A stretch of DNA of 64,000 nt from Candidatus Hamiltonella defensa 5AT (Acyrthosiphon pisum) (GCF_000021705.1 NC_012751.1:620001-684000), one strand, 5' to 3'; counted from the first letter of the stretch, positions 11,604 to 23,711 are shown. The notes: a model not told the origin generated them from the sequence alone. Numbers and translations: made by a program.

Positions 11604-12425
11604 ATGACAAAAAAAGTGCGGATGGCTATTGTGGGTGCCTCAGGGCGTATGGGTTTGCAATTAATTCAGGCGGTCCATCAATCTCAAACAGCACGCCTTG
11701 TCGCCGCCTTAGTACGCAAGAAATCTCCACTTATTAACACTGACGCTGGCGAATTTGCGGGTATCGGTTCAATCAAGGTTGTGTTTAGTGATGATTTAGA
11801 AGCCATATCTGATGCTTTTGACATTATGATTGATTTTACCTCTCCACAGGCGACGCTGTCTCACTTAGCCTTTTGCTGCAAGCACCAAAAATCCATGATT
11901 ATTGGCACGACAGGTTTTGATGAATTCGGTAAAGAAGAGATCAAAAAAGCAGCAAAAAAGATAGGGATCGTATTTTCAGCAAACTTTAGTATCGGAGTCA
12001 ATCTGATGCTACAACTTTTAGAAAAAACGGCGGCCATGATAGGGGATCATTCAGATATTGAAATTATTGAAGCACATCATCGTTATAAAAAAGATGCTCC
12101 CTCTGGTACGGCCTTAGCAATGGGGGAAAAGATTGCAAAAGCGTTAGGAAAAGATTTACAAAAAGAGGCTATTTTTGATCTGACCGCTTCCTTAAATGAG
12201 AGAGCATTAGGTAAAATTCATTTTTCTACTATTCGAGCGGGTGATATTGTTGGGGAACATACCGTGTTATTTGCCGGTGTAGGAGAAAGTTTTGAAATGA
12301 CTCATAAAGCAACCAGTAGAATCAATTTTGCAAATGGGGCTGTCAGAGCCGCGCTTTGGCTTGCTAAAAAAAATCAAAAAGGGGTTTTTGATATGAATGA
12401 CGTACTTGATTTTAATGAATTTTAA
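11604..12425 (+). CDS. dapB: DapB, 4-hydroxy-tetrahydrodipicolinate reductase
   Basis: NAD(P)H-dependent reductase of the diaminopimelate/lysine pathway, supplying peptidoglycan and lysine. The 273 residues equal the E. coli length. The N-terminal nucleotide-binding GASGRMG and the catalytic motif [15 protein letters not shown] (from residue 156) are intact. AGGATCC precedes the ATG. In E. coli dapB stands upstream of carAB; here it is alone, convergent with brnQ and sharing a palindromic terminator with it. Retention of lysine/DAP synthesis is common in otherwise auxotrophic symbionts because the cell wall needs DAP. Confidence 0.98.
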   Translation: MTKKVRMAIVGASGRMGLQLIQAVHQSQTARLVAALVRKKSPLINTDAGEFAGIGSIKVVFSDDLEAISDAFDIMIDFTSPQATLSHLAFCCKHQKSMIIGTTGFDEFGKEEIKKAAKKIGIVFSANFSIGVNLMLQLLEKTAAMIGDHSDIEIIEAHHRYKKDAPSGTALAMGEKIAKALGKDLQKEAIFDLTASLNERALGKIHFSTIRAGDIVGEHTVLFAGVGESFEMTHKATSRINFANGAVRAALWLAKKNQKGVFDMNDVLDFNEF

Positions 12426-12427
12426 AG

Positions 12428-12453
12428 CTCCTCGCCTTTTAAAAGGCGAGGAG
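12428..12453. terminator. Bidirectional terminator between dapB and brnQ
   Basis: A perfect 26-bp palindrome, with 12428-12440 complementary to 12441-12453. It consists of a G+C-rich CTCCTCGCC arm and a central TTTTAAAA that would form the loop. It lies 3 bp after dapB and 8 bp from the brnQ stop on the other strand, so it can end both convergent transcripts. The flanking T-tracts are weak. Confidence 0.8.
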
Positions 12454-12460
12454 AATATAT

Positions 12461-13780
12461 TTAAGATGAAACTATTTTTTGCTCTCTAGAAAAAATGCGA
12501 TCATAGATTGCAACGATAAGAAAAATGATGATAGAAGGCGGTAACCAAGCGAGTCCTTCTTTTGTTAAGGGAAAATATTTAATCCAGGAAGGTAAGAGAT
12601 CTGAGAAAACTGAAGCTTTAAAGCCATCAAAAATACCAAAAATCAAACTCATCAGCATCACTGAAGAAACGATAATCGTTTGATTACGCCACCAATTCAA
12701 GGTGAAACTTAATAATACTAATACAATGCAAGGAGGATAAATGGCTGTCAGTACGGGAACCGAAAAATAAATAAGATGGCTTAATCCCAAATTTGAAACC
12801 AGCATTGAAAAAAGACCTAATATAAAAATCAAAGTGCGATAAGAAAAAGGCAAAAATTGACTGAAAAATTCAGCACAGGCGCAGGTTAAACCAATCGCAG
12901 TGATCATACAGGCAATGAAAATCAGCCCCGCCAAAAAAATACTTCCTAAATCACCAAAGGTATGTTGAACATAAGCGTGTAAAATGACGGCACCATTTTG
13001 AGCATTTGGAATTAAAACACCGCTGTCAGAGCCTAATTTAAACAAACTCATATAAATTAATGTCAGCCCAATACCACAAATCAAACCGGCATAAATGGTA
13101 TAGCGCGTTAGTAACGCTGGAGAAACAATGCCACGAGAACGAGCTGTATTCACAATCACAATCCCAAATACCAGAGCTCCAAGAGTATCCATGGTTAAAT
13201 AGCCATTCACAAAACCCGTTGAAAAGGGAATTTTCTGATAAATTTCACTGGCAGGGATCGTAGAACCCGAAGACCACAAACAGGCAGAGATGCCAAGAAT
13301 GCTCAAAGCCAAGATTTTTAACGGAGCCAGGATATGCCCAACACTGTCTAACAAACGGCCAGGGTATAATGAAATCAAAACCACCAACCCGAAGTAAATG
13401 ATACTATAAATCAGCAAGGGCAGTGCGCCGTCGCCGGTGAGAGGAGCAATACCAACTTCAAAAGAAACAGTGGCAGTACGGGGAGTGGCAAACAAGGGCC
13501 CCACACATAAATAACACGCTGTAGCCAAAATCAGACCTGCTTTTCGACCTATCGGGGCACTGAGGCTATCAATTCCCCCTCCAACACGTGCTAATGCCAC
13601 AACAGTAATGACAGGTAAACCCACAGATGTTATTAAAAATCCTGCTGCTGCAAGCAATAAGTGTTCGCCGGATTGTAACCCTATTATAGGGGGATAGATG
13701 ATATTACCGGCTCCGACAAACAAGGCAAAAGTCATAAAACCCAATGCCAAAATATCTCTGAATGATAAGCGATTATTCAT
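12461..13780 (-). CDS. brnQ: BrnQ, branched-chain amino acid transporter
   Basis: Inner-membrane cation symporter for leucine, isoleucine and valine (LIVCS family). The 439 residues equal the E. coli length. The sequence opens with [20 protein letters not shown], continues with [12 protein letters not shown], and has about 12 hydrophobic segments; [12 protein letters not shown] is the conserved family loop. Imported branched-chain amino acids would compensate for lost biosynthesis, which fits a host-dependent bacterium (inference). It is a single-gene unit convergent with dapB, with a very A+T-rich 610-bp region upstream. Confidence 0.97.
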   Translation of the reverse strand: MNNRLSFRDILALGFMTFALFVGAGNIIYPPIIGLQSGEHLLLAAAGFLITSVGLPVITVVALARVGGGIDSLSAPIGRKAGLILATACYLCVGPLFATPRTATVSFEVGIAPLTGDGALPLLIYSIIYFGLVVLISLYPGRLLDSVGHILAPLKILALSILGISACLWSSGSTIPASEIYQKIPFSTGFVNGYLTMDTLGALVFGIVIVNTARSRGIVSPALLTRYTIYAGLICGIGLTLIYMSLFKLGSDSGVLIPNAQNGAVILHAYVQHTFGDLGSIFLAGLIFIACMITAIGLTCACAEFFSQFLPFSYRTLIFILGLFSMLVSNLGLSHLIYFSVPVLTAIYPPCIVLVLLSFTLNWWRNQTIIVSSVMLMSLIFGIFDGFKASVFSDLLPSWIKYFPLTKEGLAWLPPSIIIFLIVAIYDRIFSREQKIVSS

Positions 13781-14390
13781 ATTTATTTTTTCACCTAATT
13801 TATTGTGTTATTTAGTCAATTAATCCGGTAGAAAAATTTCATTAGCCATTTTTCCAGTTCATTGAAAATGATATAAATTTATAACAACTTTTTAAGTAAT
13901 ATAATTATTTTTATGATATGTAAAGTTTTTTATTTTTATAAAATAGATTATTGTTATCTATTTAAATTTAAATGAATAAAACAGATAAATAAATATGATT
14001 CATTTTTAGCATAAAGAGATTTTAAAATAAAAAATCAATAAAAATATACTCATTTTTTATTAAAATGATGAAATATTAATCAATATAAATAATCAGTAAA
14101 ATATTTTTATTCATTAGATCAAACTTAAATGAAAAAATAAATTAATCGTTTTAGTTAAAAGAATAAAAATATATTCATATTTTATAAAATGGAATGTTCA
14201 TTTCTGAATGATAATAAATTTTATAATATTAATATTATTTTTTTAAATTTTAATCATATTAATTTTCATTAACATAAAAAAGTGAGTCTCAATTTTATAA
14301 AAAGTCAATGTTCAGGATATCATTCATGATTTTGTAAAGTATTTTTGTTAAAATAGGGCGACTCAATAACCTCGTATTAAGGCTTATCTC
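13781..14390. other. 610-bp A+T-rich intergenic desert
   Basis: Divergent intergenic region between brnQ and argS. It is extremely A+T-rich with multiple stops in every frame. I see no gene relic, tRNA or hairpin terminator. It must contain the promoters of both genes, but I cannot place them confidently. Confidence 0.5.
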
Positions 14391-16121
14391 TTGAATATTC
14401 AACTATTTTTATCAGACAGAATACGTCATGCCCTGATAATGGCCGGTGCGCCTGATGACAGCGATGCTCAGCTGCATCCTTCAACTAAAGCCCAATTTGG
14501 GGATTATCAGGCCAATGGTGTGATGTCCGCCGCCAAAAAACAACGAATCCCACCCCGAGAATTAGCAGAAAGAGTGCTTGAGCATCTAGACCTTTCGGAT
14601 ATCGCGAAAAAAGTAGAGATCGCAGGGCCAGGTTTCATCAATATTTTTTTGAATGAGCAATGGATCTCTCAAAAAATAGAGTCGGTTTTTATCGGGCCAA
14701 AATTAGGACTGACTCCGGTGACACCCCAAAGAATTGTGATCGATTACTCAGCGCCTAATGTCGCCAAAGAAATGCATGTCGGTCATTTACGTTCAACCAT
14801 TATTGGCGATGCCATGGCGCGCACTCTGTCTTTTCTTGGCCATCATGTTATTCGAGCTAATCATATCGGTGATTGGGGAACTCAGTTTGGCATGCTGATA
14901 GCTTATCTAGAAAAAATTCAACATGATCACGCGCTAGAAATGGTGTTATCAGATTTAGAACATTTTTATCGCGAAGCAAAAAAACATTATGATGAGGATG
15001 AGATTTTTGCTCAACGCGCGCGGGATTATGTCGTCAAACTACAGAGCGGGGATCCTTATTGTCGTGAGATGTGGCGAAAACTGGTCGATATCACAATGAC
15101 ACAAAATCACCTATCTTACGAACGGCTCAAAGTGACTCTGACCCCTGAGGATATGATGGGCGAAAGCCTCTATAACGATATGTTGCCGAATATTGTTGAA
15201 GATTTGATCGCCAAAGGCGTTGCGGTCAAAGATCAAGGTTCTGTGTTGGTTTTCCTTGAAGAATATCAAAATAAAATCGGCGAGCCGATGGGCGTGGTGA
15301 TTCAAAAAAAAGATGGGGGCTATCTTTATGCGACCACCGATATTGCTTGTGTCAAATATCGGTGTGAAACCTTAAAGGCAGACCGTATTCTGTATTATAT
15401 CGATTCTCGTCAGAATCAACATTTAGCCCAAGTTTGGACAATTACGCGCCTTGCAGGTTATGTGCCTGAATCTGTTTCATTGGAGCATCATATGTTCGGC
15501 ATGATGCTTGGAAAAGATGGCAAGCCTTTTAAAACTCGTACAGGTGGCACCGTCAAATTATCAGATTTGCTGGATGAAGCAGTAGAGCGTGCAGGGCAAT
15601 TAATTAGGGGGAAAAATCCAGATTTGAATGAAACCGATTTAAATAACCTGATTCAAGCTGTGGCGATAGGGGCGGTTAAATATGCGGATTTATCAAAAAA
15701 TCGAACCACTGATTATATTTTTGATTGGGATCGTATGTTGTCATTTGAAGGCAATACAGCCCCCTATATTCAATATGCATATAGCCGCGTGACATCATTA
15801 TTTAAAAAATCAGGCTTGGATGAAAAAAAGATCATGTCGCCTGTCATCATTCAAGAGGAAAAAGAAAGGAGTTTGGCCATTCTTTTATTACAGTTTGAAG
15901 AAATGATCAGCACTGTGGCTCGGGATGGTACGCCTCATTTGATGTGTTCGTATCTTTATGATTTAGCCACCCGATTTTCTATTTTTTATGAGCATTGCCC
16001 TATTCTTAATGCCAAAAATGAACAGATTCGTCAGAGCCGATTAAAATTAGCCTGGCTGACCGCAAAAACTCTTAAGCTGGGGCTAAAGAATTTAGGTATT
16101 GAGACGGTCGAGAGAATGTAA
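14391..16121 (+). CDS. argS: ArgRS, arginyl-tRNA synthetase
   Basis: Class I synthetase charging tRNA-Arg. The 576-residue protein has an N-terminal Add-1 domain, the HIGH-type motif HVGH at residues 129-132 ([20 protein letters not shown]), [18 protein letters not shown], and the anticodon-binding C-terminus ending GIETVERM. Start is TTG 14391, giving [15 protein letters not shown], which aligns with E. coli (576-577 aa, itself GTG-started); AAGG lies upstream. The stop is only 6 bp from the convergent murJ stop. Confidence 0.97.
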   Translation: MNIQLFLSDRIRHALIMAGAPDDSDAQLHPSTKAQFGDYQANGVMSAAKKQRIPPRELAERVLEHLDLSDIAKKVEIAGPGFINIFLNEQWISQKIESVFIGPKLGLTPVTPQRIVIDYSAPNVAKEMHVGHLRSTIIGDAMARTLSFLGHHVIRANHIGDWGTQFGMLIAYLEKIQHDHALEMVLSDLEHFYREAKKHYDEDEIFAQRARDYVVKLQSGDPYCREMWRKLVDITMTQNHLSYERLKVTLTPEDMMGESLYNDMLPNIVEDLIAKGVAVKDQGSVLVFLEEYQNKIGEPMGVVIQKKDGGYLYATTDIACVKYRCETLKADRILYYIDSRQNQHLAQVWTITRLAGYVPESVSLEHHMFGMMLGKDGKPFKTRTGGTVKLSDLLDEAVERAGQLIRGKNPDLNETDLNNLIQAVAIGAVKYADLSKNRTTDYIFDWDRMLSFEGNTAPYIQYAYSRVTSLFKKSGLDEKKIMSPVIIQEEKERSLAILLLQFEEMISTVARDGTPHLMCSYLYDLATRFSIFYEHCPILNAKNEQIRQSRLKLAWLTAKTLKLGLKNLGIETVERM

Positions 16122-16127
16122 GGAAGT

Positions 16128-17663
16128 TTAATGTAATCTCTGAAAAAAATGTCTGAGTCTGACCCCTAAAATCAATAAAACAGCAAAATAAGAGATGGCC
16201 CCTGCAATCACAATACCTGACAAACGGAACAATCTGTAGGCCATTCCTCCTAAATCCCAAGGGGGCATGATCGATAGGAGTCCGAACAAAACTAAACACA
16301 TCACAGAAACTGCCATCAATAATTTTGCGATAAATGGGCACCAACCGCTTTGTGATTGAAAAATATTTTTTTTGCGTAATTGCCAATAGAGTAATGCGGC
16401 GTTTAGGCAGGCAGCCAAACTAATAGAGAGGGATAAACCTGCGTGTTTTAAAGGACCAATGAAGATCAGATTCATTATTTGAGTCATGAATAATGTGAGC
16501 AACGCTATCTTCACGGGCGTTTTAATATCTTGGCGCGAATAAAATCCGGGGGCTAATACTTTGATCATAATCAATCCTGGCAAACCAATCGAATAGGCAA
16601 TTAACGCTCTTTGTGTCATTTCTGCGTCAAAAGCGGTGAATTTGCCATATTGAAATAAGGACAGGGTCAAAGGTTTGGCAATGATGATTAAGGCAAAAGC
16701 TGCAGGCAAAGCCAATAAAAAACACAGCCGAAGACCCGTATCAATCAGTCTGGAATATTCAAGTATCTCGCCATTTGCAAAACTTTTCGCAAGGGAAGGT
16801 AATAAAATGGTACCTAATGCGGCGCCTAATATCCCCGCGGGAAATTCCATCAAACGATCCGCATAATACATCCAGGAAACAGAACCTGAGACCAAAAAAG
16901 AAGCATAAATAGTATTGATGATCAAAGAAATTTGACTGACGCAGACCCCTAAAATAGCAGGGCACATTTGTTTCATCACTCGCCAACTTCCAGCATGTTT
17001 TAAATCAATACGGGGTAAGACGAGCATCCCGATTTTTTTCAAATAAGGCAATTGATAAAATAGCTGGAGGACCCCTCCCAACAACACCCCGCAAGCCAAT
17101 GCCAATATAGGCGGATCAAAATAAGGAGCAGCAAATAAAGCAAACCCTATCATGCTGATATTGAGGAGGGTAGGCGTAAAAGCAGGAATCGAAAAATGAT
17201 TCCAGGTATTGAGTAATCCTCCCGCCAAAGAAGCCAACGAAATCAAAAAAATATAAGGAAAGGTAATACGTAGTAAAGAAGAAGTTAAGGCAAATTTATC
17301 GGGTGTATCACAAAAACCCGGCGCCGTGACGTAAATAATCCAAGGTGCGACAAGTATACCTAATGCGGTGATCACGATTAAGACCAAGCTTAGCAAGCCT
17401 GAAATGTAAGCGACAAAGGTGCGTGTGGCCTCTTCTCCTTTTTGATTTTTATATTCTGCTAAAATCGGCACAAAGGCTTGAGAAAAAGCCCCTTCAGCAA
17501 AAATACGCCTTAACAGATTCGGTAATTTAAAAGCAACGAAAAACGCATCGGTCGCCACCCCTGCACCGAATGTTTTAGCAACGATTGCATCACGAGTAAA
17601 TCCTAATATCCGAGAAAAAAAGGTCATGGAACTGACGGTTGCCAGCGATTTTAATAGATTCAT
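16128..17663 (-). CDS. murJ: MurJ, lipid II flippase
   Basis: Inner-membrane MOP-superfamily flippase that moves the peptidoglycan precursor lipid II to the periplasmic face. The 511 residues equal the E. coli length, with about 14 hydrophobic segments. The N-terminus ([19 protein letters not shown]) and the conserved [15 protein letters not shown] carry the essential cavity Arg residues. ATG 17663 fits the family start. It is encoded alone and convergent with argS; the flagellar neighbours flgNM found beside it in enterics are absent. Confidence 0.97.
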   Translation of the reverse strand: MNLLKSLATVSSMTFFSRILGFTRDAIVAKTFGAGVATDAFFVAFKLPNLLRRIFAEGAFSQAFVPILAEYKNQKGEEATRTFVAYISGLLSLVLIVITALGILVAPWIIYVTAPGFCDTPDKFALTSSLLRITFPYIFLISLASLAGGLLNTWNHFSIPAFTPTLLNISMIGFALFAAPYFDPPILALACGVLLGGVLQLFYQLPYLKKIGMLVLPRIDLKHAGSWRVMKQMCPAILGVCVSQISLIINTIYASFLVSGSVSWMYYADRLMEFPAGILGAALGTILLPSLAKSFANGEILEYSRLIDTGLRLCFLLALPAAFALIIIAKPLTLSLFQYGKFTAFDAEMTQRALIAYSIGLPGLIMIKVLAPGFYSRQDIKTPVKIALLTLFMTQIMNLIFIGPLKHAGLSLSISLAACLNAALLYWQLRKKNIFQSQSGWCPFIAKLLMAVSVMCLVLFGLLSIMPPWDLGGMAYRLFRLSGIVIAGAISYFAVLLILGVRLRHFFQRLH

Positions 17664-17683
17664 ATAGGGCCAAACATGTCATT

Positions 17684-18217
17684 TCAAGAATAAGTTTGTA
17701 TCGCTTTATCGATAACGTCGCTATCTGAAGAGATGCATGACAAAATCGCTGGAACATTAATTAAAAGAAATGAATATTTCTAACACTCGTTCAACATATT
17801 GAAAACATGCCCCGTGTATCCTACATATCGCGCAAGCGAATCAGGATTCACTTTTACATGGGAAATGTCTACAATTTTTTAGAACCTTTTGAGGCATCTT
17901 TATTTAATTTGCAATTGAAAATAGTGGGCTGAAAAACTCTTGATGCCTTTTCTAAGGTAGTCTGACTGAAGTTTTTGGATTGCATGGCAAAATTTAAACG
18001 CTGGACCTGGACAATGATACTTTTCATAAAGGGCAATTTATAGATAAGAGTATTGCTCGTCAAATTTGTTTTGTATTTTATATTGAGTATAAGGCTTATA
18101 AGAGCGATGAAACGCGGGTGCTTGCAATTGAGAAGGGTTTATCCCGGTAATTTGCCCTAAGAGTAACCGTAAAGAACCATGGGAATATGACCAAAAAATG
18201 AGATGGCTAAACTCTGT
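17684..18217 (-). pseudogene. Relic of an unidentified gene
   Basis: On the minus strand this gap reads as coding-like segments in shifted frames. One runs from about 18217 and includes LRLLLGQITGINPSQLQ, another near 17870-18060 includes TLEKASRVFQPTIFNC, and a third at about 17875-17684 includes VNPDSLARYVGYTGHVFNML and crosses one stop. The amino-acid texture is that of a real protein, but I cannot name the family. At least two frame changes and one nonsense codon would be needed, so if real it is dead. Confidence is low. Confidence 0.3.
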
Positions 18218-18393
18218 TTAAAATCATTATTTTAATGAAAAATGAGGTGCATTTTTCATTAAAGATCCATACATTCAGTTGAACAGGGTATATGCCGATC
18301 AAAGCCGATCAAAAATGCGGCTTCTCCGTCTTTTTTCACTCTCGATTGACTGTTAGCATACCGGCCTGTTTTTGACTCAAAGTGGATCCTAAA

Positions 18394-19200
18394 GTGAAAT
18401 TTGTTTCTTTTAATATAAATGGGCTGAGGGCGCACCCTCATCAACTCGCTGCTATTATTGAAAAACATGATCCGCACCTCATTGGTTTGCAGGAAACAAA
18501 AGTCCATGACGATATGTTCCCTCTGGAGGAAGTTCGTCGTCATGGCTATCATGTTTTTTATCATGGACAAAAAGGTCATTATGGTGTGGCATTACTCACT
18601 AAAGATTCGCCTTTAGCGATCCGGCGAGGTTTTCCAACAGATCAAGAAGATGCGCAACGCCGTATTATTATGGCCGATTTGAAAACCCCTCAAGGCACAA
18701 TCACTGTGATCAATGGATATTTTCCGCAAGGTGAAAGTCGTTTGCATCCCACGAAATTTCCTGCCAAAGCCCGTTTTTATGAAGATTTACATCGCTATTT
18801 AACACAGCATTTTTCTGTTCAATCACATGTGCTGATCATGGGAGATTTTAATATTTGCCCCACCGATGGAGATATTGGCATTGGCGAACAAAATCGAAAA
18901 CGTTGGTTGAGCAGCGGTAAATGTGCTTTTTTACCAGAAGAACGTGCTTGGTTTGAACATCTTCAATCCTGGGGATTAATTGATCTCTTTCGAGTTGCTT
19001 ACCCTGACTATGAACATCAATATTCGTGGTTTGATTATCGTTCAAAAGGTTTTGATGAAAATAGAGGGCTTCGCATTGATTTATTACTGGCAAGCGTCCC
19101 TTTAGCGCGCTTGGCTATTAACAGTGGTATTGATTATGAGATCCGTGGAATGGAAAAACCGTCTGATCATGCTCCTGTTTGGTCTGAATTTAAGTTGTGA
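18394..19200 (+). CDS. xthA: Exonuclease III (AP endonuclease)
   Basis: Main base-excision-repair AP endonuclease, also a 3'-5' exonuclease. GTG 18394 gives 268 residues, the E. coli length, with [13 protein letters not shown] at the N-terminus and E34 in LQETKVHDD. An upstream in-frame GTG at 18382 would add MDPK. Active-site motifs [18 protein letters not shown] (Asp/Asn pair) and the final SDHAPVW (Asp-His) are all present. The region upstream contains only a gene relic. Confidence 0.96.
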   Translation: MKFVSFNINGLRAHPHQLAAIIEKHDPHLIGLQETKVHDDMFPLEEVRRHGYHVFYHGQKGHYGVALLTKDSPLAIRRGFPTDQEDAQRRIIMADLKTPQGTITVINGYFPQGESRLHPTKFPAKARFYEDLHRYLTQHFSVQSHVLIMGDFNICPTDGDIGIGEQNRKRWLSSGKCAFLPEERAWFEHLQSWGLIDLFRVAYPDYEHQYSWFDYRSKGFDENRGLRIDLLLASVPLARLAINSGIDYEIRGMEKPSDHAPVWSEFKL

Positions 19201-19253
19201 TGAAAGCAAATTACGGTTTTGTAACTAACTGATTGTATTTTTGAGGAAAATAA

Positions 19254-21098
19254 ATGCGTACTGTATGGCAATTCATGGGCGGTTTTATTCGCTGGATATG
19301 GCGGTCAATTAATTTTATGCGAGTATTGGTTCTAAATTTATGCTTTTTGTTATTGATTATAATTGGAGTGATGACCTATCTCCATTTTCAAAATAAACCC
19401 CTTGAGCCGGTAAAAGGGGCACTATTGGTTGATTTAACGGGTGTTGTACAAGATAAACCCGCTACCAATACTCTTTTTCGCCAGTGGAGCAAAAAATTAT
19501 TAGAACGGGACAAAAATAAGCTTCAAGAAAATTCTCTGTTTGATATCGTAGACATGTTGCGTCAAGCCAAAGTCGATAATAATATCAACGGCTTAGTATT
19601 ATCATTAAGTCATTTAATCGCGATCGATCAACCGTCTTTACAATATATTGGGAAGGCGCTTCTCGAATTTCGAGAGACAGGAAAGCCCATCTATGCGATA
19701 GGTGATAGCTATACTCAGGAACAATATTATCTTGCCAGCTTCGCCAATAAAATTTATTTAAGCCCCCAAGGAACAGTAGATATACACGGGTTTGCAACTC
19801 ATCAGCTTTACTATAAATCTCTTATAGATAAGCTAAAGATCAACAGTCATATTTTTCGTGTAGGGACTTATAAATCTGCGGTTGAACCCTTTATGCGCGA
19901 TGATATGTCGCCTGATGCCCGAGAGGCAGATCAACGTTGGATTCATCAGTTATGGCGAAATTATCTTGAAGTTGTGGCGAAAAATCGTCATTTAACGGCG
20001 GAACAATTTTTCCCTGCAATCCCAGAGTTATTGAGTCGATTAGAAGCCAACGGTGGAAATACCGCTCAGTATGCTTTGAATAACAAATGGGTCGATCAAT
20101 TAGCTTCTCGTTCAGAAGTCGAAAAAGAATTGGTTCGTGTTTTTGGATGGGATCAAAAAAATGAAGATTTTAATTTTATTAGCATTTATGAGTATAATCT
20201 TAAACTTAAAATAGACCCCACAAAAAATGACCATCAGATAGCCGTTATTTTTGTGAATGGCATGATTACAGACGGTCTTAAAACACCAAATAACGTAGGC
20301 GGAGAGGATGCTGCCTACGAAATTCGTCAAGCACGTTTAAACCCCAAAATTAAAGCGGTGATTTTACGTGTGAACAGCCCCGGTGGCAGTGTTTCAGCTT
20401 CAGAATTGATTCGCTCTGAATTAGCCACATTGCACGAAGCTAAAAAACCGCTGGTGGTTTCGATGGGCGGATTGGGCGCTTCTGGGGGATATTGGATCTC
20501 TACCCCTGCGGATTATATTATTGCCAGCCCAAGCACTCTGACTGGCTCTATTGGCATTTTTGGTGTGATCAATACCTTTGAAAATTCGTTAAAAAGCATT
20601 GGGGTTTCAACTGATGGCGTTAGTACCTCGCCCTTATCTGATATTTCTATCACCAAAAATTTATCGCCTGAATTTTCTAAAATCATGCAAATGAATGTTG
20701 AGAATGGCTATAAAACTTTTGTTAAATTGGTCGCAGCAGCTCGACATCAAGATCCTAAGCAGATTGACTCTATTGCTCAAGGTCGTGTTTGGACGGGTTT
20801 GGATGCTAAAAATAATGGTTTGATAGACCAGCTCGGTGATTTTGATGACGCTGTTGAAAAAGCGGCAGAATTAGCAAATCTAAAAAATTATCAACTCTAT
20901 CAGTTTGGTGATCAACTTAACTTCAGAGATATGTTATTTGATCAGATAAATGCGGCTCTGCCTTTTGCTTTTAAAATGCAGTCGCCGCTGTCTGATATCG
21001 TGAGCATATTCAATCGACATTCTCCTGATTTTGTTCAGTCTTTAAAAGATCCATTAAATCGTTATGCCATCTGTCTAAATTGTAGCGAGGTTAATTAG
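19254..21098 (+). CDS. sppA: SppA, signal peptide peptidase (protease IV)
   Basis: Membrane-anchored Ser/Lys-dyad protease that degrades signal peptides after release. The 614 residues are near the 618 of E. coli. One N-terminal transmembrane segment (VLNLCFLLLIIIGVM) is followed by two tandem S49 domains. The general-base Lys is at about 207 (VGTYKSAVEPF) and the nucleophile Ser at about 410 (GGLGASGGYW). SPGGSVSASE marks the second-domain core. AGGAAAATAA precedes the ATG. It lies 53 bp after xthA, possibly co-transcribed. Confidence 0.97.
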   Translation: MRTVWQFMGGFIRWIWRSINFMRVLVLNLCFLLLIIIGVMTYLHFQNKPLEPVKGALLVDLTGVVQDKPATNTLFRQWSKKLLERDKNKLQENSLFDIVDMLRQAKVDNNINGLVLSLSHLIAIDQPSLQYIGKALLEFRETGKPIYAIGDSYTQEQYYLASFANKIYLSPQGTVDIHGFATHQLYYKSLIDKLKINSHIFRVGTYKSAVEPFMRDDMSPDAREADQRWIHQLWRNYLEVVAKNRHLTAEQFFPAIPELLSRLEANGGNTAQYALNNKWVDQLASRSEVEKELVRVFGWDQKNEDFNFISIYEYNLKLKIDPTKNDHQIAVIFVNGMITDGLKTPNNVGGEDAAYEIRQARLNPKIKAVILRVNSPGGSVSASELIRSELATLHEAKKPLVVSMGGLGASGGYWISTPADYIIASPSTLTGSIGIFGVINTFENSLKSIGVSTDGVSTSPLSDISITKNLSPEFSKIMQMNVENGYKTFVKLVAAARHQDPKQIDSIAQGRVWTGLDAKNNGLIDQLGDFDDAVEKAAELANLKNYQLYQFGDQLNFRDMLFDQINAALPFAFKMQSPLSDIVSIFNRHSPDFVQSLKDPLNRYAICLNCSEVN

Positions 21099-21372
21099 AT
21101 CTTTAAAATAGATTGCCGATGGTTCAAATAAATGCTCAAGTTGTTTTTTGACCATCTGTGATGCCGGCACAGTTTCCTTTAAGACTTTTTTAATCAGAGA
21201 TAATAGAGCGCACCACAGTCACCGAAAAGCGCAATCACCAGTAGGCAGGAACTTAGGAAATAAAAGTAAGAACAAGGCGCTGCTTTACAAGAAAGCGGTC
21301 TTTGCAGTAGAATTCCGCACTATTTTTAAGAATGCTGGCACAGGAGCCGGTGTAAAGTCAGTTTAATGTTGA

Positions 21373-21606
<234 letters not shown>

Positions 21607-21736
21607 GATTAAAGTTTTATTCGTCATCACGTTCCGTTTTTCTGATCAATAATATTGAGATTTGATGCAGAGTTAGGTGTTCGCTTTCATGAACCTGGAT
21701 ATCGATCGAATCAAGACAAAATGATATTGAATTTAG

Positions 21737-21771
21737 GCTGTGCATTTTAAATCAAAAATGCGCAGCTTTTT
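21737..21771 (+). terminator. Internal terminator/attenuator between rpsU and dnaG
   Basis: A 12-bp stem with one G-U pair (21737-21748 with 21755-21766), a 6-nt AAATCA loop and a TTTTT tract lies 29 bp before dnaG. E. coli has a partial terminator at the same place that lowers primase relative to S21; the same role is inferred here. Confidence 0.83.
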
Positions 21772-21799
21772 CGCGTTTTTTACAGGCGACTAAACGCTT

Positions 21800-23557
21800 A
21801 TGGTTAGACGAATTCCTCGTAAATTTATCAATGACTTGTTAACACGCACTGATATAGCTGCTCTGATAGACGCGCGGTTACCTCTGAAAAAAAAAGGGAA
21901 AAATTTTTATGCCTGCTGCCCTTTTCATCATGAAAAAACGCCTTCATTTAGTGTGAACGATGAAAAGCAGTTTTATCATTGTTTTGGCTGTGGAGCACAC
22001 GGTAATGTGATCGATTTTTTAATGAAATTTGAACGCCTCGAATTTGTTGAAAGTATTGAAGAATTGGCCTCAATTCATGGTTTAGAAGTGCCGAGTGAAA
22101 AAACGGATGCCTTAAAAGAACAGGTGCAACAACGCCGTCATCAAAGGTACAATTTGTATCAGTGGATGGAAAAGCTCAATGCGTTTTATCAAAAGTCTCT
22201 GAAAGATCCGGCCGCTTATAAAGCGCGACATTATTTAGCCCAACGTGGATTGAATGACTCTACCATTGAGCTTTTTTCTATAGGATTCGCTTTACCGGGC
22301 TGGAGTAATTTGCTGGATCATTTTGGCCATGAAAATACGTCTGAGCTAAAAGACGCGGGGATGCTGGTGACCAGTGATAACGGGCGAATTTACGATCGAT
22401 TTCGTGAACGAATTACGTTCCCTATTCGTGACAAAAGAGGGAACGTGATCGCTTTTGGGGGCCGTGTTATAAACCAAGAGATGCCAAAGTATCTGAATTC
22501 ACCTGAAACAGATATTTTTCATAAAGGTCGCCAACTCTATGGATTATATGAGGCAAAACTCAGCCAATCTGATCTTAAGCTATTATTAGTGGTAGAAGGT
22601 TATATGGATGTGCTGACTTTAGCGCAGTTTGGTATTCGTTATGCCGTCGCTTCTTTGGGCACTGCCACCACTGAAGAACATATTCAGTTAATGTTTCGAA
22701 CCACCGATCAAATTGTTTGTTGTTATGATGGAGATAAAGCAGGTCGAAAAGCGGCATGGCGTGTTCTCGAAACCGCATTACCTTATCTGAATGACGGTCG
22801 CCAATTGCGTTTTATCTTCTTACCTGAAGGCGAAGATCCAGATACCTTACTTCGCTCAGAAGGGAAAGTGGCGTTTGAACAGCGAATTGAACAGGCTCAG
22901 TCTTTTTCAGCGTTTTTATTTGATACCGTGATGCTCGGTATTGAACTTAATCGCCCGGAAGGACGCGCAAAATTGAGTTCATTAGCTTTACCTTTAATTA
23001 ATCAAGTACCAGGAGAAACACTACGGCTTTATTTAAGGCAAGAATTAGGTAAAAAATTAGGCATCTTGGAAGATCATCTGTTAGATAGATTACTGCCCAA
23101 AAAGGGAGTGAGCAAGATGCCTTCTTCGAAACAATTAAAGCCCACTACGATGCGTGTATTGATTGCATTACTGATACAAAATCCACGCTTAGCGAAAATG
23201 GTGCCTTCCTTGGAAGATATTCAACAGGCACGCATCGCGGGATTACCGCTTTTTATTGAGCTATTAGAGCATTGTCTTGCATGTCCTGGTTTGAATACAG
23301 CACACTTGCTGGAGCTTTACCGCGGCAAGGAATGCCAAAAACAGCTAGAACAACTCTCTGCTTGGGGAGACATGGAGTTTAAAGAAGAGAAAATGATACA
23401 AATCATTTTTACAGATGCTTTAAATCATCTCTTTGATTCGATTTTGCAACAAAGATTAGAAATACTTATTGCTCGAGCGAGGGCGCCTTTAGGTTTAAAC
23501 ACATCGGAACGACAAGAAGTTCGTTTGATTACAGAAACCCTCAGTAAAAAAAAATGA
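21800..23557 (+). CDS. dnaG: DNA primase
   Basis: Synthesises RNA primers at the replication fork. The 585-residue protein has the N-terminal CHC2 zinc site (C40, H43, C61, C64 in CCPFHHEKTPSF and CFGCG). Its TOPRIM catalytic core shows VVEGYMDV and YDGDKAGR, with acidic metal ligands intact. The C-terminal helical domain binds DnaB, whose gene is at 52.7 kb. It is the second gene of the macromolecular synthesis operon, placed after the rpsU terminator so that read-through sets its level. Confidence 0.98.
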   Translation: MVRRIPRKFINDLLTRTDIAALIDARLPLKKKGKNFYACCPFHHEKTPSFSVNDEKQFYHCFGCGAHGNVIDFLMKFERLEFVESIEELASIHGLEVPSEKTDALKEQVQQRRHQRYNLYQWMEKLNAFYQKSLKDPAAYKARHYLAQRGLNDSTIELFSIGFALPGWSNLLDHFGHENTSELKDAGMLVTSDNGRIYDRFRERITFPIRDKRGNVIAFGGRVINQEMPKYLNSPETDIFHKGRQLYGLYEAKLSQSDLKLLLVVEGYMDVLTLAQFGIRYAVASLGTATTEEHIQLMFRTTDQIVCCYDGDKAGRKAAWRVLETALPYLNDGRQLRFIFLPEGEDPDTLLRSEGKVAFEQRIEQAQSFSAFLFDTVMLGIELNRPEGRAKLSSLALPLINQVPGETLRLYLRQELGKKLGILEDHLLDRLLPKKGVSKMPSSKQLKPTTMRVLIALLIQNPRLAKMVPSLEDIQQARIAGLPLFIELLEHCLACPGLNTAHLLELYRGKECQKQLEQLSAWGDMEFKEEKMIQIIFTDALNHLFDSILQQRLEILIARARAPLGLNTSERQEVRLITETLSKKK

Positions 23558-23711
23558 GGCATCAAAAAGCTTCATTGGCAATAAACAAGGAGAACCCACT
23601 CTATCATGGCCGCTTTTTTTTGGGCAGCGGCGATAAATATCAGCCCAAAAAACGATTGTTGGCTATTTTTTGCCGATGAATACCAACCCAGATACCAGTG
23701 TGGACAGCCTT

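Noticed and set aside
21148..21366. 72-codon plus-strand ORF upstream of rpsU
   Set aside because: No ribosome-binding site, no recognisable motif, and it occupies the expected promoter/leader region of rpsU.
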